From Kribbella monticola (GTDB lineage: Bacteria > Actinomycetota > Actinomycetes > Propionibacteriales > Kribbellaceae), in NCBI RefSeq assembly GCF_003261635.1, contig NZ_QFXK01000027.1:434001-498000 (forward strand): DNA of 64,000 nucleotides, given 5' to 3'. Made by a program: the position numbers and the translations under genes. The notes beneath the pieces are model-generated. The model saw only the letters and a list, made by a program, of their open reading frames with translations. It was not told where the DNA came from and searched no databases. Positions 1 through 8,802 of this stretch are shown here, one piece after another. How positions within the stretch are numbered: the stretch's first letter is position 1; each line of letters starts with the position of its first letter.

Positions 1-395
1 GGCCGGTGGCGGTCGGGCGGGCCGGGGTGCACGTGCTCCGGTCCGGACGGATCGAGGGGATCGACCCGCTCACGGCGTACGGCGACCATGCGGCCGCCTC
101 GATGCTGCGGCAGGCCGAGATGCCGCACAACGGCGACATCGTGGTGATCAGCCGCGTCGACGAGTACACCCAGGAGGTGGCGGCCTTCGAGGAACTGGTC
201 GGCTGCCACGGCGGAATCGGCGGCTGGCAGACCGAGGCGATGCTGGTCCACCCGCGCCGGTTCGTCGTCGACGAGGCACCGGTCGGCTCGGACGCCGTGC
301 ACCACCTGCTGATCGGCTGGCTCGAACAACTCGGCCATCGCCGCTTCGAGGCCACCGAGGAACTGGCGCCGACCGATGCGACCGTGGAGGCCTGA
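1..395 (+). CDS. C-terminal end of a type I phosphodiesterase/alkaline-phosphatase-like protein (partial)
   Basis: The last 130 residues of a gene that begins before the window; the frame is open to the left edge. The segment GDIVVISRVDEYTQEVAAFE followed by a glycine-rich HGGIGGWQTE stretch resembles the carboxy end of actinobacterial alkaline-phosphatase-superfamily phosphodiesterases annotated with a phage-holin domain. That identification is from memory of the family; the metal-binding core is outside the window. The next gene starts 2 bases after the stop, so the two are probably cotranscribed. The substrate cannot be told. Confidence 0.6.
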   Translation, partial: PVAVGRAGVHVLRSGRIEGIDPLTAYGDHAAASMLRQAEMPHNGDIVVISRVDEYTQEVAAFEELVGCHGGIGGWQTEAMLVHPRRFVVDEAPVGSDAVHHLLIGWLEQLGHRRFEATEELAPTDATVEA

Positions 396-397
396 GC

Positions 398-1165
398 GTG
401 CGGATCACCTGGTGGGGGCACGCCACCACCACCATCGAGGACAACGGCACCCGGTTACTCACCGATCCGGTGCTGACCTCGCGGATCGCCCATCTCCGCC
501 GTCGCCGCGGCCCGTCTCCGCTGCCGGAGGCCGGCGACTGCGACGCCGTCCTGATCTCGCATCTGCATGCCGATCACCTGCATCTCACCTCGCTGCCGCT
601 GGTCTCGCCCGATGCCGCCCTGGTCGTACCGCGGGGTGCCGCGAAGCTGATCCAGCAGGACTGCGGGAAAGACATCGCTGACCGCTGCATTGAAGTTGCC
701 GCGGGCAACCAAGTGCGGATCGGTGGACTGGACATCACCGCCGTGTCGGCTGCGCACGACGGCCGTCGGCTGCCCTGGTCGGCACACGAGGGACCGGCGC
801 TGGGCTACCGCGTCGAGGGCAGCCCGAGCGTGTGGTTCGCGGGCGACACCGACCTGTACGACGACCTGGCGGCCGAAGCCGGCCCGGTGGACCTGGCGCT
901 CGTCCCGGTCGGCGGCTGGGGACCCTCACTCGGCCCCGGGCACCTCGACCCGGTGCGGGCTGCGGAGGCGGTACGCCGGGTGGGTGCACGGATCGCCGTA
1001 CCGGTGCATTTCGGGACGTTCTGGCCGATCGGGTGCGACTGGCTGAAGCCGGAACTGTTCCTGCCGCCGGGTTCGCGGTTCAAGGCAGCGATGACGGCAC
1101 TGGATCCGGAGGTGCGGGTGGAGTTGCTGGCGCCGGGGGAGTCGACCGAGGTGGTTCATCGATGA
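398..1165 (+). CDS. Metallo-beta-lactamase-fold hydrolase (UlaG/NAPE-PLD-like group)
   Basis: A 255-residue cytoplasmic protein with no signal peptide. Residues 55-60 read HLHADH, the HxHxDH dinuclear metal site of the metallo-beta-lactamase fold. A later GDTD motif (metal-bridging Asp) and a VPVHFG segment (metal-ligand His) complete the expected ligands. The short N-terminal strand and the WGHAT start are typical of the Lactamase_B_2 subgroup, which includes UlaG-like lactonases and NAPE-PLD-type phosphodiesterases. Family placement is well supported; the substrate is unknown. Start is GTG, 2 bases after the upstream stop. Its own stop overlaps the next start (ATGA), so translational coupling to the DedA gene is likely. 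Confidence 0.85.
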   Translation: MRITWWGHATTTIEDNGTRLLTDPVLTSRIAHLRRRRGPSPLPEAGDCDAVLISHLHADHLHLTSLPLVSPDAALVVPRGAAKLIQQDCGKDIADRCIEVAAGNQVRIGGLDITAVSAAHDGRRLPWSAHEGPALGYRVEGSPSVWFAGDTDLYDDLAAEAGPVDLALVPVGGWGPSLGPGHLDPVRAAEAVRRVGARIAVPVHFGTFWPIGCDWLKPELFLPPGSRFKAAMTALDPEVRVELLAPGESTEVVHR

Positions 1166-1776
1166 CGGGTGACGATTTCGGCTGGCTGTACCTGGCCGCG
1201 CTCGCCGGGGCGGTCCTGATCGGCGCGGTGCTGCCGGTGCTGCCGACCGGGGCGGCTGTCTCCGCGGGCGCCGTACTGGCTTCGCACAGCAACCCGATCG
1301 GGCTGGTCGGCGTACTGATCGCGGGTGCGGGCGGCGCCTATGCCGGCGACCTGATCGTGTACGCCGGGTGCCGCGCGGGTGGGGAGAGGCTCGCCAAACG
1401 GATCGGCTGGCTGCGCGACAACGCGTCGCTCGATGCGCTGCGAGAGCGGCTCGCCGAGCACGAGATCACCGTCTTGCTGACGTCGAGGCTGATCCCGGGC
1501 GGCCGGGTGCCGGTGTTGCTGGCGGCCGGGCTCGCCGGGTATCGCTGGCATCGGTTCGCAGTGGTGGATCTGGCGGCGTCGTCGCTGTGGTCGGCTGTCT
1601 ACATGGCGATCGGGTTGCTGGGCTATGCGCTGTTCGACAAGCCTTGGCAGGGCGTGGTGGCGGCCATCGTGCTGGTGCTGCTGACCACGGTGATCAGCAG
1701 CTTGATCCAGCGACTCCGGAAGAAGTCCGCCGCGGGGAGGCAGCCGACCATCGAACCGGCCACCGACGCGGACTGA
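1162..1776 (+). CDS. DedA/SNARE-associated family membrane protein
   Basis: A 204-residue integral membrane protein. Hydrophobic segments lie at roughly residues 8-30, 44-66, 125-150 and 158-178. The central amphipathic stretch with RLIPGGRVPVLLAAGLAG matches the conserved FxRF(I/V)PGxR region of DedA proteins, implicated in other bacteria in undecaprenyl-phosphate or lipid recycling and membrane homeostasis. The start is the ATG that overlaps the preceding stop. A longer frame upstream in the same phase merely reads through the hydrolase gene. The C-terminus is a basic and then polar cytoplasmic tail. Specific transport role not determinable. Confidence 0.85.
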   Translation: MTGDDFGWLYLAALAGAVLIGAVLPVLPTGAAVSAGAVLASHSNPIGLVGVLIAGAGGAYAGDLIVYAGCRAGGERLAKRIGWLRDNASLDALRERLAEHEITVLLTSRLIPGGRVPVLLAAGLAGYRWHRFAVVDLAASSLWSAVYMAIGLLGYALFDKPWQGVVAAIVLVLLTTVISSLIQRLRKKSAAGRQPTIEPATDAD

Positions 1777-1837
1777 CGCCGAACGCTTCAGGCGCCGAAA
1801 ACTTCAGACGCCGAACGACGCGGTCCTGAGGCGTTCG
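1775..1837. repeat. Imperfect repeats and inverted repeat between convergent genes
   Basis: The motif GACGCCGAACG occurs at 1775-1785 and again at 1807-1817, and CTTCAGGCGCCGAA is echoed by CTTCAGACGCCGAA. Bases 1780-1792 pair with 1825-1837 with one wobble, so the junction could fold as a weak bidirectional terminator. The right arm lies inside the 3' end of the convergent gene. There is no T tract. Confidence 0.4.
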
Positions 1838-2445
1838 ACGGTGGCCGGGTCGCCGCTGAGCTCGACCTGGGCGACCGCTTGGCGGCCGAAGCAGAAGAGG
1901 ACGAGCTCGGCGGGTTCACCGGTGACAGTGACCGAGCCCTCGGCGGTCGGCTTCTTCGCGACCGACTCGGTGCCGTCCGGCAGCCGTAGTACGAGACCGC
2001 TCGGGGCCTTGCGGGTCATGGTCTTGGCGGCCAGCCGGACGGCCTTCCACAGACCTTCCTGCTGACCGGCCGGCAGGTCGCGGACGGTGTAGTCGGGGAC
2101 GGCGCGGCGGACGTCCTCGTGGTGGACGAAGTACTCGGTGGTGTTGAGGTTGTGGCCCAGGCCGGGGATCGAGTAGATCGTGAACGCGGGCGGCCCGGTG
2201 CGGACCTTGTCGACGACCTCGGTGAACGAGTACTTCGCCTTCGCGCGGGCCATCCGCCGCTCGGTGGTGTCGGACAGCGCCGGAATCATGATCCCGGGAC
2301 CGGCCAGCGGATCGGCCTCCCGGACGTGCAGGTGGACCGCGAGGTCGTACGTGGTCCACCCCTCGCACAGGGTCGGCTGATCAGGGCCGACCGCCTCGAA
2401 GAGATCACACAGTGCAAGTCGCTCTACCCGGCTGTAGTCGGTCAC
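1804..2445 (-). CDS. TIGR03085-family metal-binding protein (mycothiol maleylpyruvate isomerase-like fold)
   Basis: A 213-residue DinB-like four-helix protein. It starts MTDYSRVERLALCDLFEAVG and has an LCEGWTTYDLAVHLHVRE segment and an NTTEYFVHHEDVRR segment. These carry the His/Glu positions that bind metal in the mycothiol-dependent maleylpyruvate isomerase superfamily. The subgroup is, by family knowledge, actinobacterial. Its reaction is not established; thiol-dependent chemistry is an inference from the fold. It is transcribed alone, divergent from the ABC exporter, and converges on the DedA gene. Confidence 0.8.
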   Translation of the reverse strand: MTDYSRVERLALCDLFEAVGPDQPTLCEGWTTYDLAVHLHVREADPLAGPGIMIPALSDTTERRMARAKAKYSFTEVVDKVRTGPPAFTIYSIPGLGHNLNTTEYFVHHEDVRRAVPDYTVRDLPAGQQEGLWKAVRLAAKTMTRKAPSGLVLRLPDGTESVAKKPTAEGSVTVTGEPAELVLFCFGRQAVAQVELSGDPATVERLRTASFGV

Positions 2446-2571
2446 AACTCGATCGTAGTTGTCGGTTCCGAATGGCAGACTGAAAATCTCTTCCGCTGAA
2501 AATGTATTGTCAATCGTTGTCAGTCCTCTGGCTGGCTATGCCCCTGACAGTGCCGTCGTAAGGATGTTCGC
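2446..2571. promoter_or_regulatory. Divergent intergenic region with an A+T-rich promoter-like core
   Basis: This 126-base gap separates the TIGR03085 gene (leftward) from the ABC exporter (rightward). A perfect TTGACA box lies on the minus strand at 2513-2508, but the expected -10 about 17 bases on (2490-2485, GAGATT) is poor. The plus strand carries CTGAAAAT twice and TTGTCA twice (2507-2512 and 2517-2522), which could be a regulator site. A ribosome site AAGGA at 2560-2564 precedes the GTG at 2572 by 7 bases. Confidence 0.35.
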
Positions 2572-4425
2572 GTGCCGTTGCCGAAAGTTCCCACCAAGGG
2601 GAGTGTGACCCGGCGCGGGTTCGCGGTCCTGCGGGTCGCGATCTGGGAGGAGCCGTGGGTCTTCGCCTTCTCGGTGCTGGCCAGCGCGCTGTACGGCGCG
2701 ATGACGGTCGCCGACGGCTGGGCGCTCGGCTGGTCCACCGACCACGTGATCCGGCCGGCTCTGGAGCGCGGTGACACCACGTTCGGAGCGGTCGCGTCGC
2801 TGGTCTCGCTGTTCCTCGGCATCGCGGTGCTGCGTGCGATCGGCGTGGTCGGCCGGCGGGTCGGGGCCGGCGTCATGCAGTACCGGCTGCAGGCGACGTA
2901 CCGGCAGCGCGTCACCCGGCAGTACCTGAAGCTGCCGCTGGAGTGGCACCACAAGCACCCGACCGGCCAGCTGCTCTCCAACGCGAACGCCGACGTCGAG
3001 TCGACCTGGTATCCGATCGCGCCGCTGCCGATGGCCGTCGGCGTGATCGCGATGCTCGCCTTCGCCACGGTCGCCATGTTCGCCGCCGACCCGTGGCTCG
3101 CGTTGGTCGGCTGCTTGGTGTTCCCGATGGTCTTTGTGGCGAACGTGATCTTCCAGCGCACGCTGCAGCCGCTCGCCACCCGCGCACAGGAGCTTCGCGC
3201 GGCCGTCTCCGAGGTGGCGCACGAATCGTTCGACGGTGCTCTCGTGGTGAAGACTCTGGGCCGGGAGGCGGCCGAGACCGAGCGGTTCAAGACGCCGACC
3301 TTCGCCCTGCAGGATGCCAACATCGCGGTGAACCGAGCGCGCGGCGCGTTCGACCCGGTGATCGAGGGGCTGCCGCGCATCGGCGTACTGCTCGTGCTGC
3401 TGGTCGGAGTCGGCCGGGTGCGATCAGGCGCGGCCGATGCGGGTGACGTGGTCCAGGTGGCGTTCTTGTTCACGCTGATCGGGTTCCCGATCCGGGCGCT
3501 GGGCTGGGTGCTCGGTGAGCTGCCGCGGTCCGTGGTCGGCTGGGACCGGGTGCAGCGGGTGCTGACTGCCGAGGGCGGGATGGAGTACGGCGAGGCGAAG
3601 CTGACCTCGTCGGCGGCCGCCCGGCTGGACGTGTCGGCGGTTCGCTTCGGATACCTGCCGGATCGCGATGTGCTGGCCGGTGTCGAGTTCACCGTCGAGC
3701 CCGGCCGGACGGTTGCGGTCGTGGGGCCGACCGGCTCCGGCAAATCGACGATGACGACGTTGCTGACCAGGCTGGTCGATCCCGAAGAAGGCTCGATCGA
3801 GGTCGACGGCGTCGACCTGCGGACGCTGGCCCGCGGCGAGCTGGCCGGATCGGTCGCGCTGGTCGCACAGACCGCGTTCCTCTTCGACGACACGATCCGC
3901 GGCAACATCACGCTCGGCGGCGACTACGCCGACGAAGAGGTCTGGGACGCACTGCGGATCGCCCAGGGCGACGGGTTCGTGAAGTCGCTGCCGCACGGGC
4001 TCGACACGAAGGTGGGCGAGCGCGGTACGACGTTGTCCGGCGGCCAGCGGCAGCGGATCGCGTTGGCCCGTGCGCTGGTACGCCGACCGCGGCTGCTGAT
4101 CCTCGACGACGCGACCTCGGCGGTCGACCCACAGGTGGAGGCACGGATCCTGGCCGGGCTGCGGACCGCAGTACAGGGGTCGGAGGCGGCGACGACCGTG
4201 CTGGTGATCGCTTATCGCAAGGCGACGATCTCGCTGGCCGACGAGGTGTTGTTCCTCGACGAGGGCCGGATCGCCGACCACGGGTCGCACCTGGAGTTGC
4301 AGGAGCGGTCGGCGGCGTACCGGGAGCTGGTGGACGCGTACGAGAAGGATGCGGCGCGCCGTGAGGAAGAGGCCGAACTGGCCGCCGAACTGAACGATCT
4401 GGACTCGGAAGGAGCATCCGCGTGA
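2572..4425 (+). CDS. ABC exporter half-transporter with degenerate ATP site (subunit A of a heterodimer)
   Basis: A 617-residue fused membrane-ATPase protein. Six transmembrane helices occupy about residues 25-320 and the ATPase domain about 345-580. Walker A is GPTGSGKST and the signature is LSGGQ. Walker B ends in LILDD, so the catalytic Glu is Asp, and the switch His is Tyr (IAYRKAT in place of IAHRxST). These changes are typical of the degenerate subunit of heterodimeric exporters such as TM287/288 and BmrCD. The next gene overlaps by 4 bases and supplies the canonical half. The charged tail of about 30 residues may be a coiled coil. Likely role is multidrug or lipid export; substrate unknown. 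Confidence 0.9.
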   Translation: MPLPKVPTKGSVTRRGFAVLRVAIWEEPWVFAFSVLASALYGAMTVADGWALGWSTDHVIRPALERGDTTFGAVASLVSLFLGIAVLRAIGVVGRRVGAGVMQYRLQATYRQRVTRQYLKLPLEWHHKHPTGQLLSNANADVESTWYPIAPLPMAVGVIAMLAFATVAMFAADPWLALVGCLVFPMVFVANVIFQRTLQPLATRAQELRAAVSEVAHESFDGALVVKTLGREAAETERFKTPTFALQDANIAVNRARGAFDPVIEGLPRIGVLLVLLVGVGRVRSGAADAGDVVQVAFLFTLIGFPIRALGWVLGELPRSVVGWDRVQRVLTAEGGMEYGEAKLTSSAAARLDVSAVRFGYLPDRDVLAGVEFTVEPGRTVAVVGPTGSGKSTMTTLLTRLVDPEEGSIEVDGVDLRTLARGELAGSVALVAQTAFLFDDTIRGNITLGGDYADEEVWDALRIAQGDGFVKSLPHGLDTKVGERGTTLSGGQRQRIALARALVRRPRLLILDDATSAVDPQVEARILAGLRTAVQGSEAATTVLVIAYRKATISLADEVLFLDEGRIADHGSHLELQERSAAYRELVDAYEKDAARREEEAELAAELNDLDSEGASA

Positions 4426-6218
4426 GCGCCGCAGAGGCCACCCGGCTCGACCATGGCGACGAGGCCGGCGGGCTGGAGACGCTGCGCCAGGGACTGCGGG
4501 TGTCGCCCGAACTCGCGCGCGGCTGGTGGATCACCGGGTTGCTCGCGCTGACGATGACCGCCGGGCGGATCGTCGTACCGATCGCTGTCCAGCAGACGAT
4601 CGACAAGGGGTTGTCGGGGCCGGGCGGTCCGGACATGTCGTTCGTGGCGTGGATGTGCCTGGTTTGCTTCGGCGGCGTGCTGATCACGGCGGTCGCGTCG
4701 TACTTCACCACCGTGCGGCTCGCGACGAACTCCGAGCGCGGGCTCGCGACGATGCGGATCAAGGCGTTCCGGCACGTGCACGACCTGCCGGTGCTGACCC
4801 AGAGCACCGAGCGCCGGGGCGCGCTGGTCAGCAGGGTGACGTCCGACGTGGACACCGTGTCGCAGTTCCTGCAGTTCGGTGGGTTCATCTTCTTGGTCAG
4901 CCTCGGGCAGATGCTGCTGGCAACGGTCGTGATGTTCGTCTACTCGTGGCAGCTGGCGCTCGTCGTACTGGTCTGCTTCATCCCGCTGTTCGCGTCGTTG
5001 CGGTTCCTGCAGGCCCGGATGTCCGCGGCGTACGGCGTGGTCCGGGCGAAGGTCGGCGAGATGCTCTCCGCGATCGCCGAGCCGGTCGTCGGTGCGCAGG
5101 TGGTGCGCGCGTACGCGATCGAGCGGCGGACACAGCAGCGCATCGACGCGTCCATCGAGGAGTTCCGGAGGACCTCGACGCGGGCGCAGGCGATCACCGG
5201 GATCACCTTCTCCATCGGTGGTCTCGCGGCCGGGCTCGCGAACGCGGGTGTGTTGACGGCCGGTGTGCTGCTCGGCGTCGGCGGACATGCGACGCTCGGC
5301 GAGATCCTGGCCTTCATGTTCCTGGTCGCGCTGTTCTCCGACCCGGTCCAGATCGCGACGCAGGTGCTGACCGACGCGCAGAGCGCCTTCGCCGGCTGGC
5401 GCCGCGTGCTCGGTGTCATCGCCACGCCTGCGGATGTCGTCGACCCGGGCGCGGACGGCGTCACGCAGCAGCGTGGACCGATCATGATCGAGTTCGACAG
5501 TGTCGATTTCGCTTATCCAGAAGGGGAACTGGTACTGCGGGATGTCTCGGTGCGGCTCGAACCGCATCGGCGGGTGGCTGTCGTTGGGGAGACGGGTTCG
5601 GGCAAGACCACGTTCGCCAAGTTGCTCACGCGGTTGATGGATCCGACCTCGGGCGCCGTACTGCTCGATGGCGTTGATGCGCGGGAGATCGCGTTCTCGT
5701 CCTTGCGTGAGCGAGTCGTGATGGTGCCGCAGGACGGGTATCTCTTCGACTCGTCGCTGGCCGACAACGTCCGGTTCGGGCGGCCCGAGGTGACGGACGC
5801 CCAACTGCTCGCGGCCTTCGAGTCGCTCGGGCTGACGGACTGGCTCGAGTCGCTTCCCGACGGACTGGATTCGCCCGTGGGCCAGCGCGGTGAGTCGTTG
5901 TCGGCGGGGGAGCGGCAACTGGTCGCGCTCGTGCGGGCGAACATCGCTGATCCGGACCTGCTGGTGCTCGACGAAGCGACCTCGGCGGTGGACCCGGGGA
6001 CCGAAGTACGGGTGAACGCCGCACTCGAACGACTGATGGCCGGCCGGACCTCGGTGATCATCGCGCACCGGCTGTCGACCGCCGAGGCCGCGGACGAGAT
6101 CCTCGTCTTCGACGACGGCCGGGTGGTGGAGCGAGGCCCGCACGCCGACCTCGTCACCGCCGGCGGCGTCTACAGCCACCTCCACGACAGCTGGATCGCC
6201 CAACGCTCATCCAGCTGA
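4422..6218 (+). CDS. ABC exporter half-transporter with canonical ATP site (subunit B of a heterodimer)
   Basis: A 598-residue partner of the preceding gene, starting at a GTG that overlaps its stop. Transmembrane region about residues 35-310, ATPase domain about 350-590. Walker A is GETGSGKTT, Walker B LLVLDEATSAVD keeps the catalytic Glu, and the switch region IIAHRLST keeps the His. Its signature reads LSAGE rather than LSGGQ. In a dimer this variant signature faces the degenerate Walker site of subunit A, while the intact LSGGQ of subunit A faces this intact Walker site. One competent and one impaired ATP site is therefore expected. The gene is followed by a strong hairpin. Confidence 0.9.
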   Translation: MSAAEATRLDHGDEAGGLETLRQGLRVSPELARGWWITGLLALTMTAGRIVVPIAVQQTIDKGLSGPGGPDMSFVAWMCLVCFGGVLITAVASYFTTVRLATNSERGLATMRIKAFRHVHDLPVLTQSTERRGALVSRVTSDVDTVSQFLQFGGFIFLVSLGQMLLATVVMFVYSWQLALVVLVCFIPLFASLRFLQARMSAAYGVVRAKVGEMLSAIAEPVVGAQVVRAYAIERRTQQRIDASIEEFRRTSTRAQAITGITFSIGGLAAGLANAGVLTAGVLLGVGGHATLGEILAFMFLVALFSDPVQIATQVLTDAQSAFAGWRRVLGVIATPADVVDPGADGVTQQRGPIMIEFDSVDFAYPEGELVLRDVSVRLEPHRRVAVVGETGSGKTTFAKLLTRLMDPTSGAVLLDGVDAREIAFSSLRERVVMVPQDGYLFDSSLADNVRFGRPEVTDAQLLAAFESLGLTDWLESLPDGLDSPVGQRGESLSAGERQLVALVRANIADPDLLVLDEATSAVDPGTEVRVNAALERLMAGRTSVIIAHRLSTAEAADEILVFDDGRVVERGPHADLVTAGGVYSHLHDSWIAQRSSS

Positions 6219-6248
6219 ACAAGCACTCAGCCACCTGAACAAGCAGGA

Positions 6249-6280
6249 CCCCGCCCCGCGCAGTACTGCGCGGAGCGGGG
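6249..6280. terminator. Bidirectional hairpin terminator
   Basis: An 18-base perfect palindrome (6256-6273) sits inside an outer CCCCGC/GCGGGG stem (6249-6254 and 6275-6280). It separates the ABC exporter from the convergent HesB-like gene. No T run follows on the plus strand. Confidence 0.65.
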
Positions 6281-6296
6281 CCGTGTGTTGATTCGC

Positions 6297-6584
6297 TCAG
6301 GAGGGCTGGGGTACCAGCAGGAACTCGACCCCGCCCTTGTCGTCCACCGCCGCGTCGAGGATCTTGTCGTCCAGCGCCCCGGCGGCGTTCTCTTCCAGGA
6401 ACACCCGTGCTCCGCTGTTCTCGACCACCTGGTCCCCAGGCTGCGGCGCGTCGGTGGTGGTCACAGCCAGCGAGGGCTCGGCCGGATTCTCCTGCGAGAT
6501 CCGGACCCCGGCACCTTCCGGAGCACCTTCCACCCCCGTGATGCTCTTGATCACCAGAGTGGCGTTCTCAGTCAGGGTAAGCAC
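6297..6584 (-). CDS. HesB/IscA-like small protein lacking cysteines
   Basis: A 95-residue acidic protein. The start chosen is the GTG at 6584 (minus strand), preceded by TAGGAG at 5-base spacing; the open frame extends further upstream but has no other ribosome site. The pattern of an N-terminal strand, RISQENPAEPSLAVTTTDAP and an FLEENAAGALDDKILDAAV segment resembles the HesB/IscA fold. IscA-type scaffolds bind iron or clusters through three cysteines. This protein has none, so it cannot use that site. It could be a structural homologue of unknown function. It is transcribed alone, divergent from a GNAT gene. Confidence 0.7.
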   Translation of the reverse strand: MLTLTENATLVIKSITGVEGAPEGAGVRISQENPAEPSLAVTTTDAPQPGDQVVENSGARVFLEENAAGALDDKILDAAVDDKGGVEFLLVPQPS

Positions 6585-6702
6585 AACAACTCCTAGCCTC
6601 GTTTTCACTGAGTCAGCCCCGTGCCCCTTCCCCCAACCCCCAAACATCCCCGCCGCGAAACCCGGGTGCGGGGGGAGGTGGGGGTGGTGTGGGATGGGGG
6701 GT

Positions 6703-7569
6703 ATGACGATTTGGTTGGGGACGCCGTCGGTGGATGGGCTGGCGGGAGTTGCGGCGACGCTGGCGGAGTGGCAGGCAGGGGCGTCGGAGGTGCAGTTGCA
6801 TCCGGGGGATCTCGGCTGGTTCTGGCGGTTCGGTGCGGAGCGGACCGCGGCGGCGACGCGGGTCTGGCAGCGGGACGGGGGCATGGTCGCGATCGGGTTG
6901 CTGGACGAGCCTGATCTGCTCCGCCTGGCGATCGCGCCCGACGCGCTGGAGGACGACGAACTGGCTCAGCAACTCGTCGAGGACCTGGTCGACCCGGACC
7001 GCGGCGTACTGATCGAGGGGCGGGTGTACGTCGAGTCGCCGACCGGCGCCCGGGTGAAGGACCTGCTGGCGAAGGACGGGTGGATCGCCGACGAACCGTG
7101 GACACCGCTGCGGCGCGATCTCGCGGCGCCGGTCGAGGAGTGCGGTCTGGCGATCGAGGTGATCGGGCCGGAGAACGCGCCGGTCCGTACGGCGGTGCAG
7201 CGCGCCTCGTTCGACGGGTCGACGTTCACCGACGAGCGCTGGCACGCGATGGCGGCCGGTGCGCCGTACGCCGATGCGCGCTGCCTCGTCGGCAGGGATG
7301 CCCACGGCGAGCCGGTCGCCGCGGTCACCGTCTGGTCGGCCGGTCCGGGCCGGCCCGGGTTGCTGGAGCCGATGGGCGTTGACCGGGACCACCGCGGCAA
7401 CGGGTACGGCCAGGCGATCACCCTCGCCGCAGCCGCCATGCTCCGCGAGCTCGGCTCCTCGAGCGCGGTCGTCTGCACCCCGAGCTTCAACGTCGGCGCC
7501 GTGGCCACCTACCGCGCCGCGGGCTTCGAGGCCCTCCCCGAAACCCGCGACCAGGTCCGCGACAGCTGA
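6703..7569 (+). CDS. GNAT-family N-acetyltransferase
   Basis: A 288-residue protein. The C-terminal half contains an acetyl-CoA loop, VDRDHRGNGYGQAITLAAA (V-x-x-x-x-R-G-x-G-x-G/A type), followed by a VVCTPSFNVGAVATYRAAGF segment typical of GNAT motif B. The N-terminal 130 residues are less conserved and may be a second, degenerate GNAT unit. Two in-frame ATGs, 6694 and 6703, are possible; the later follows a GGGGGG tract and was chosen. The acceptor is unknown. The stop abuts the stop of the convergent dipeptidase with no base between. Confidence 0.8.
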   Translation: MTIWLGTPSVDGLAGVAATLAEWQAGASEVQLHPGDLGWFWRFGAERTAAATRVWQRDGGMVAIGLLDEPDLLRLAIAPDALEDDELAQQLVEDLVDPDRGVLIEGRVYVESPTGARVKDLLAKDGWIADEPWTPLRRDLAAPVEECGLAIEVIGPENAPVRTAVQRASFDGSTFTDERWHAMAAGAPYADARCLVGRDAHGEPVAAVTVWSAGPGRPGLLEPMGVDRDHRGNGYGQAITLAAAAMLRELGSSSAVVCTPSFNVGAVATYRAAGFEALPETRDQVRDS

Positions 7570-8682
7570 CTACCCGGCGGCCTCGTCGGCGTCCCGCAGG
7601 ACGCGCAGGATGTTGCCGCCGGCAAGTTTCACCAAGTCCTCGTCGCTCCAGCCACGGTCGGCAAGGGCGTAGAACAGGGACGGGTACGACGCGACGTCGG
7701 GCAGGCCGGTCGGGAACTCGGGGCAGCCGTCGTAGTCGCCGCCGAGACCGATGTGGTCCACGCCGGCCACCTCCCGGACGTGTTCGACGTGCGCCACCAC
7801 GTCCTCCAGGGTGGCCTGCGGCTTCGGCTTGTCGTACGCCTCGGCCAGTTTGCGCTGGTCGGCCGGGCGGAGCGGGTCGAGGTCCAGACCACCGGTGGCC
7901 TCGCGAGCCTCGGCGACCCAGTCGACGAAGGGCTGGGAGACGAAGTACGGGACGAAGGTGACCATGCAGACGCCGTCGTTCGCCGCCAGGGTCTGCAGCA
8001 CGTCGTCGGGCACGTTCCGCGGTACGTCGCAGACCGCGCGGGCCGACGAGTGGCTGAAGATCACCGGCGCGCTGGTGACCCGGAGCGCGTCGCGCATGGT
8101 GTCCGCCGAGACGTGCGAGAGGTCGACGAGCATTCCGATCCGGTTCATCTCGCGGACGACGTCCTCGCCGAAGTCGTTCAGACCGCCCAGCACCGGTTCG
8201 TCCGTGGCCGAGTCGGCCCACGGCACGTTGTTGTTGTGGGTGAGCGTCATGTACCGGACGCCCAGCGCGCGCATCACCCGCAGTACGGGCAGTGAGTTGT
8301 CGATCGAGTGGCCGCCCTCCATCCCCATCAGGGAGGCGACCTTGCGGTCCTTGAACGCAGCCTCGACCTCGTCCGCGGTATCGGTCAGCGCGAGCGCGTC
8401 GGGGAACCGGGCGACCATCTTCTGGACGAAGTCGATCTGCTCCAGCGTCCGCTTGACGGCGTGCTCGTCGTCGGGCACCCACAACGACCAGAACTGCGCG
8501 CCGACCTGGCCGACCCGCAGCCGGGGGAGATCGGTGTTCAACGCCGGTACGCCGACGCTCAGGTCGTGCGCGTCCAGGTCGTACTCGCACAGTTCGTAGA
8601 ACGCGATCGGCAGATCGTTGTGCCCGTCGATCAGCGGATTGTCCTGCAACAGACCCTGTACCCGGGCAACACTCGTCGTCAT
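7570..8682 (-). CDS. Membrane dipeptidase, peptidase family M19
   Basis: A 370-residue zinc dipeptidase of the renal dipeptidase family. Visible landmarks are the N-terminal IDGHNDLP motif (zinc-binding HxD), the bridging Glu in MGMEGGHS, a LTHNNNV segment, LVDLSHVS and FSHSSARAV (zinc His residues), and [10 protein letters not shown] near the end. Family members cleave dipeptides, including D-amino-acid-containing ones. No signal peptide is obvious, so it is probably cytoplasmic. Length is normal. The gene is divergent from hisI and convergent with the GNAT gene. Confidence 0.92.
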   Translation of the reverse strand: MTTSVARVQGLLQDNPLIDGHNDLPIAFYELCEYDLDAHDLSVGVPALNTDLPRLRVGQVGAQFWSLWVPDDEHAVKRTLEQIDFVQKMVARFPDALALTDTADEVEAAFKDRKVASLMGMEGGHSIDNSLPVLRVMRALGVRYMTLTHNNNVPWADSATDEPVLGGLNDFGEDVVREMNRIGMLVDLSHVSADTMRDALRVTSAPVIFSHSSARAVCDVPRNVPDDVLQTLAANDGVCMVTFVPYFVSQPFVDWVAEAREATGGLDLDPLRPADQRKLAEAYDKPKPQATLEDVVAHVEHVREVAGVDHIGLGGDYDGCPEFPTGLPDVASYPSLFYALADRGWSDEDLVKLAGGNILRVLRDADEAAG

Positions 8683-8802
8683 CCGGCCATCCTGTCAGGA
8701 CCCCGTCCGTCCGGACCACCCCCGCGTGGTCAGGAGTGTCGGCGGGATCGGCGAGAATAAGGGCGGAAGGACAGCGCGGTCGAAGACCGAAAGGACAGCT
8801 TG

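Noticed and set aside
2517..2542. A plus-strand promoter for the ABC exporter (TTGTCA with TATGCC)
   Set aside because: The boxes are only 14 bases apart, too close for a normal promoter.
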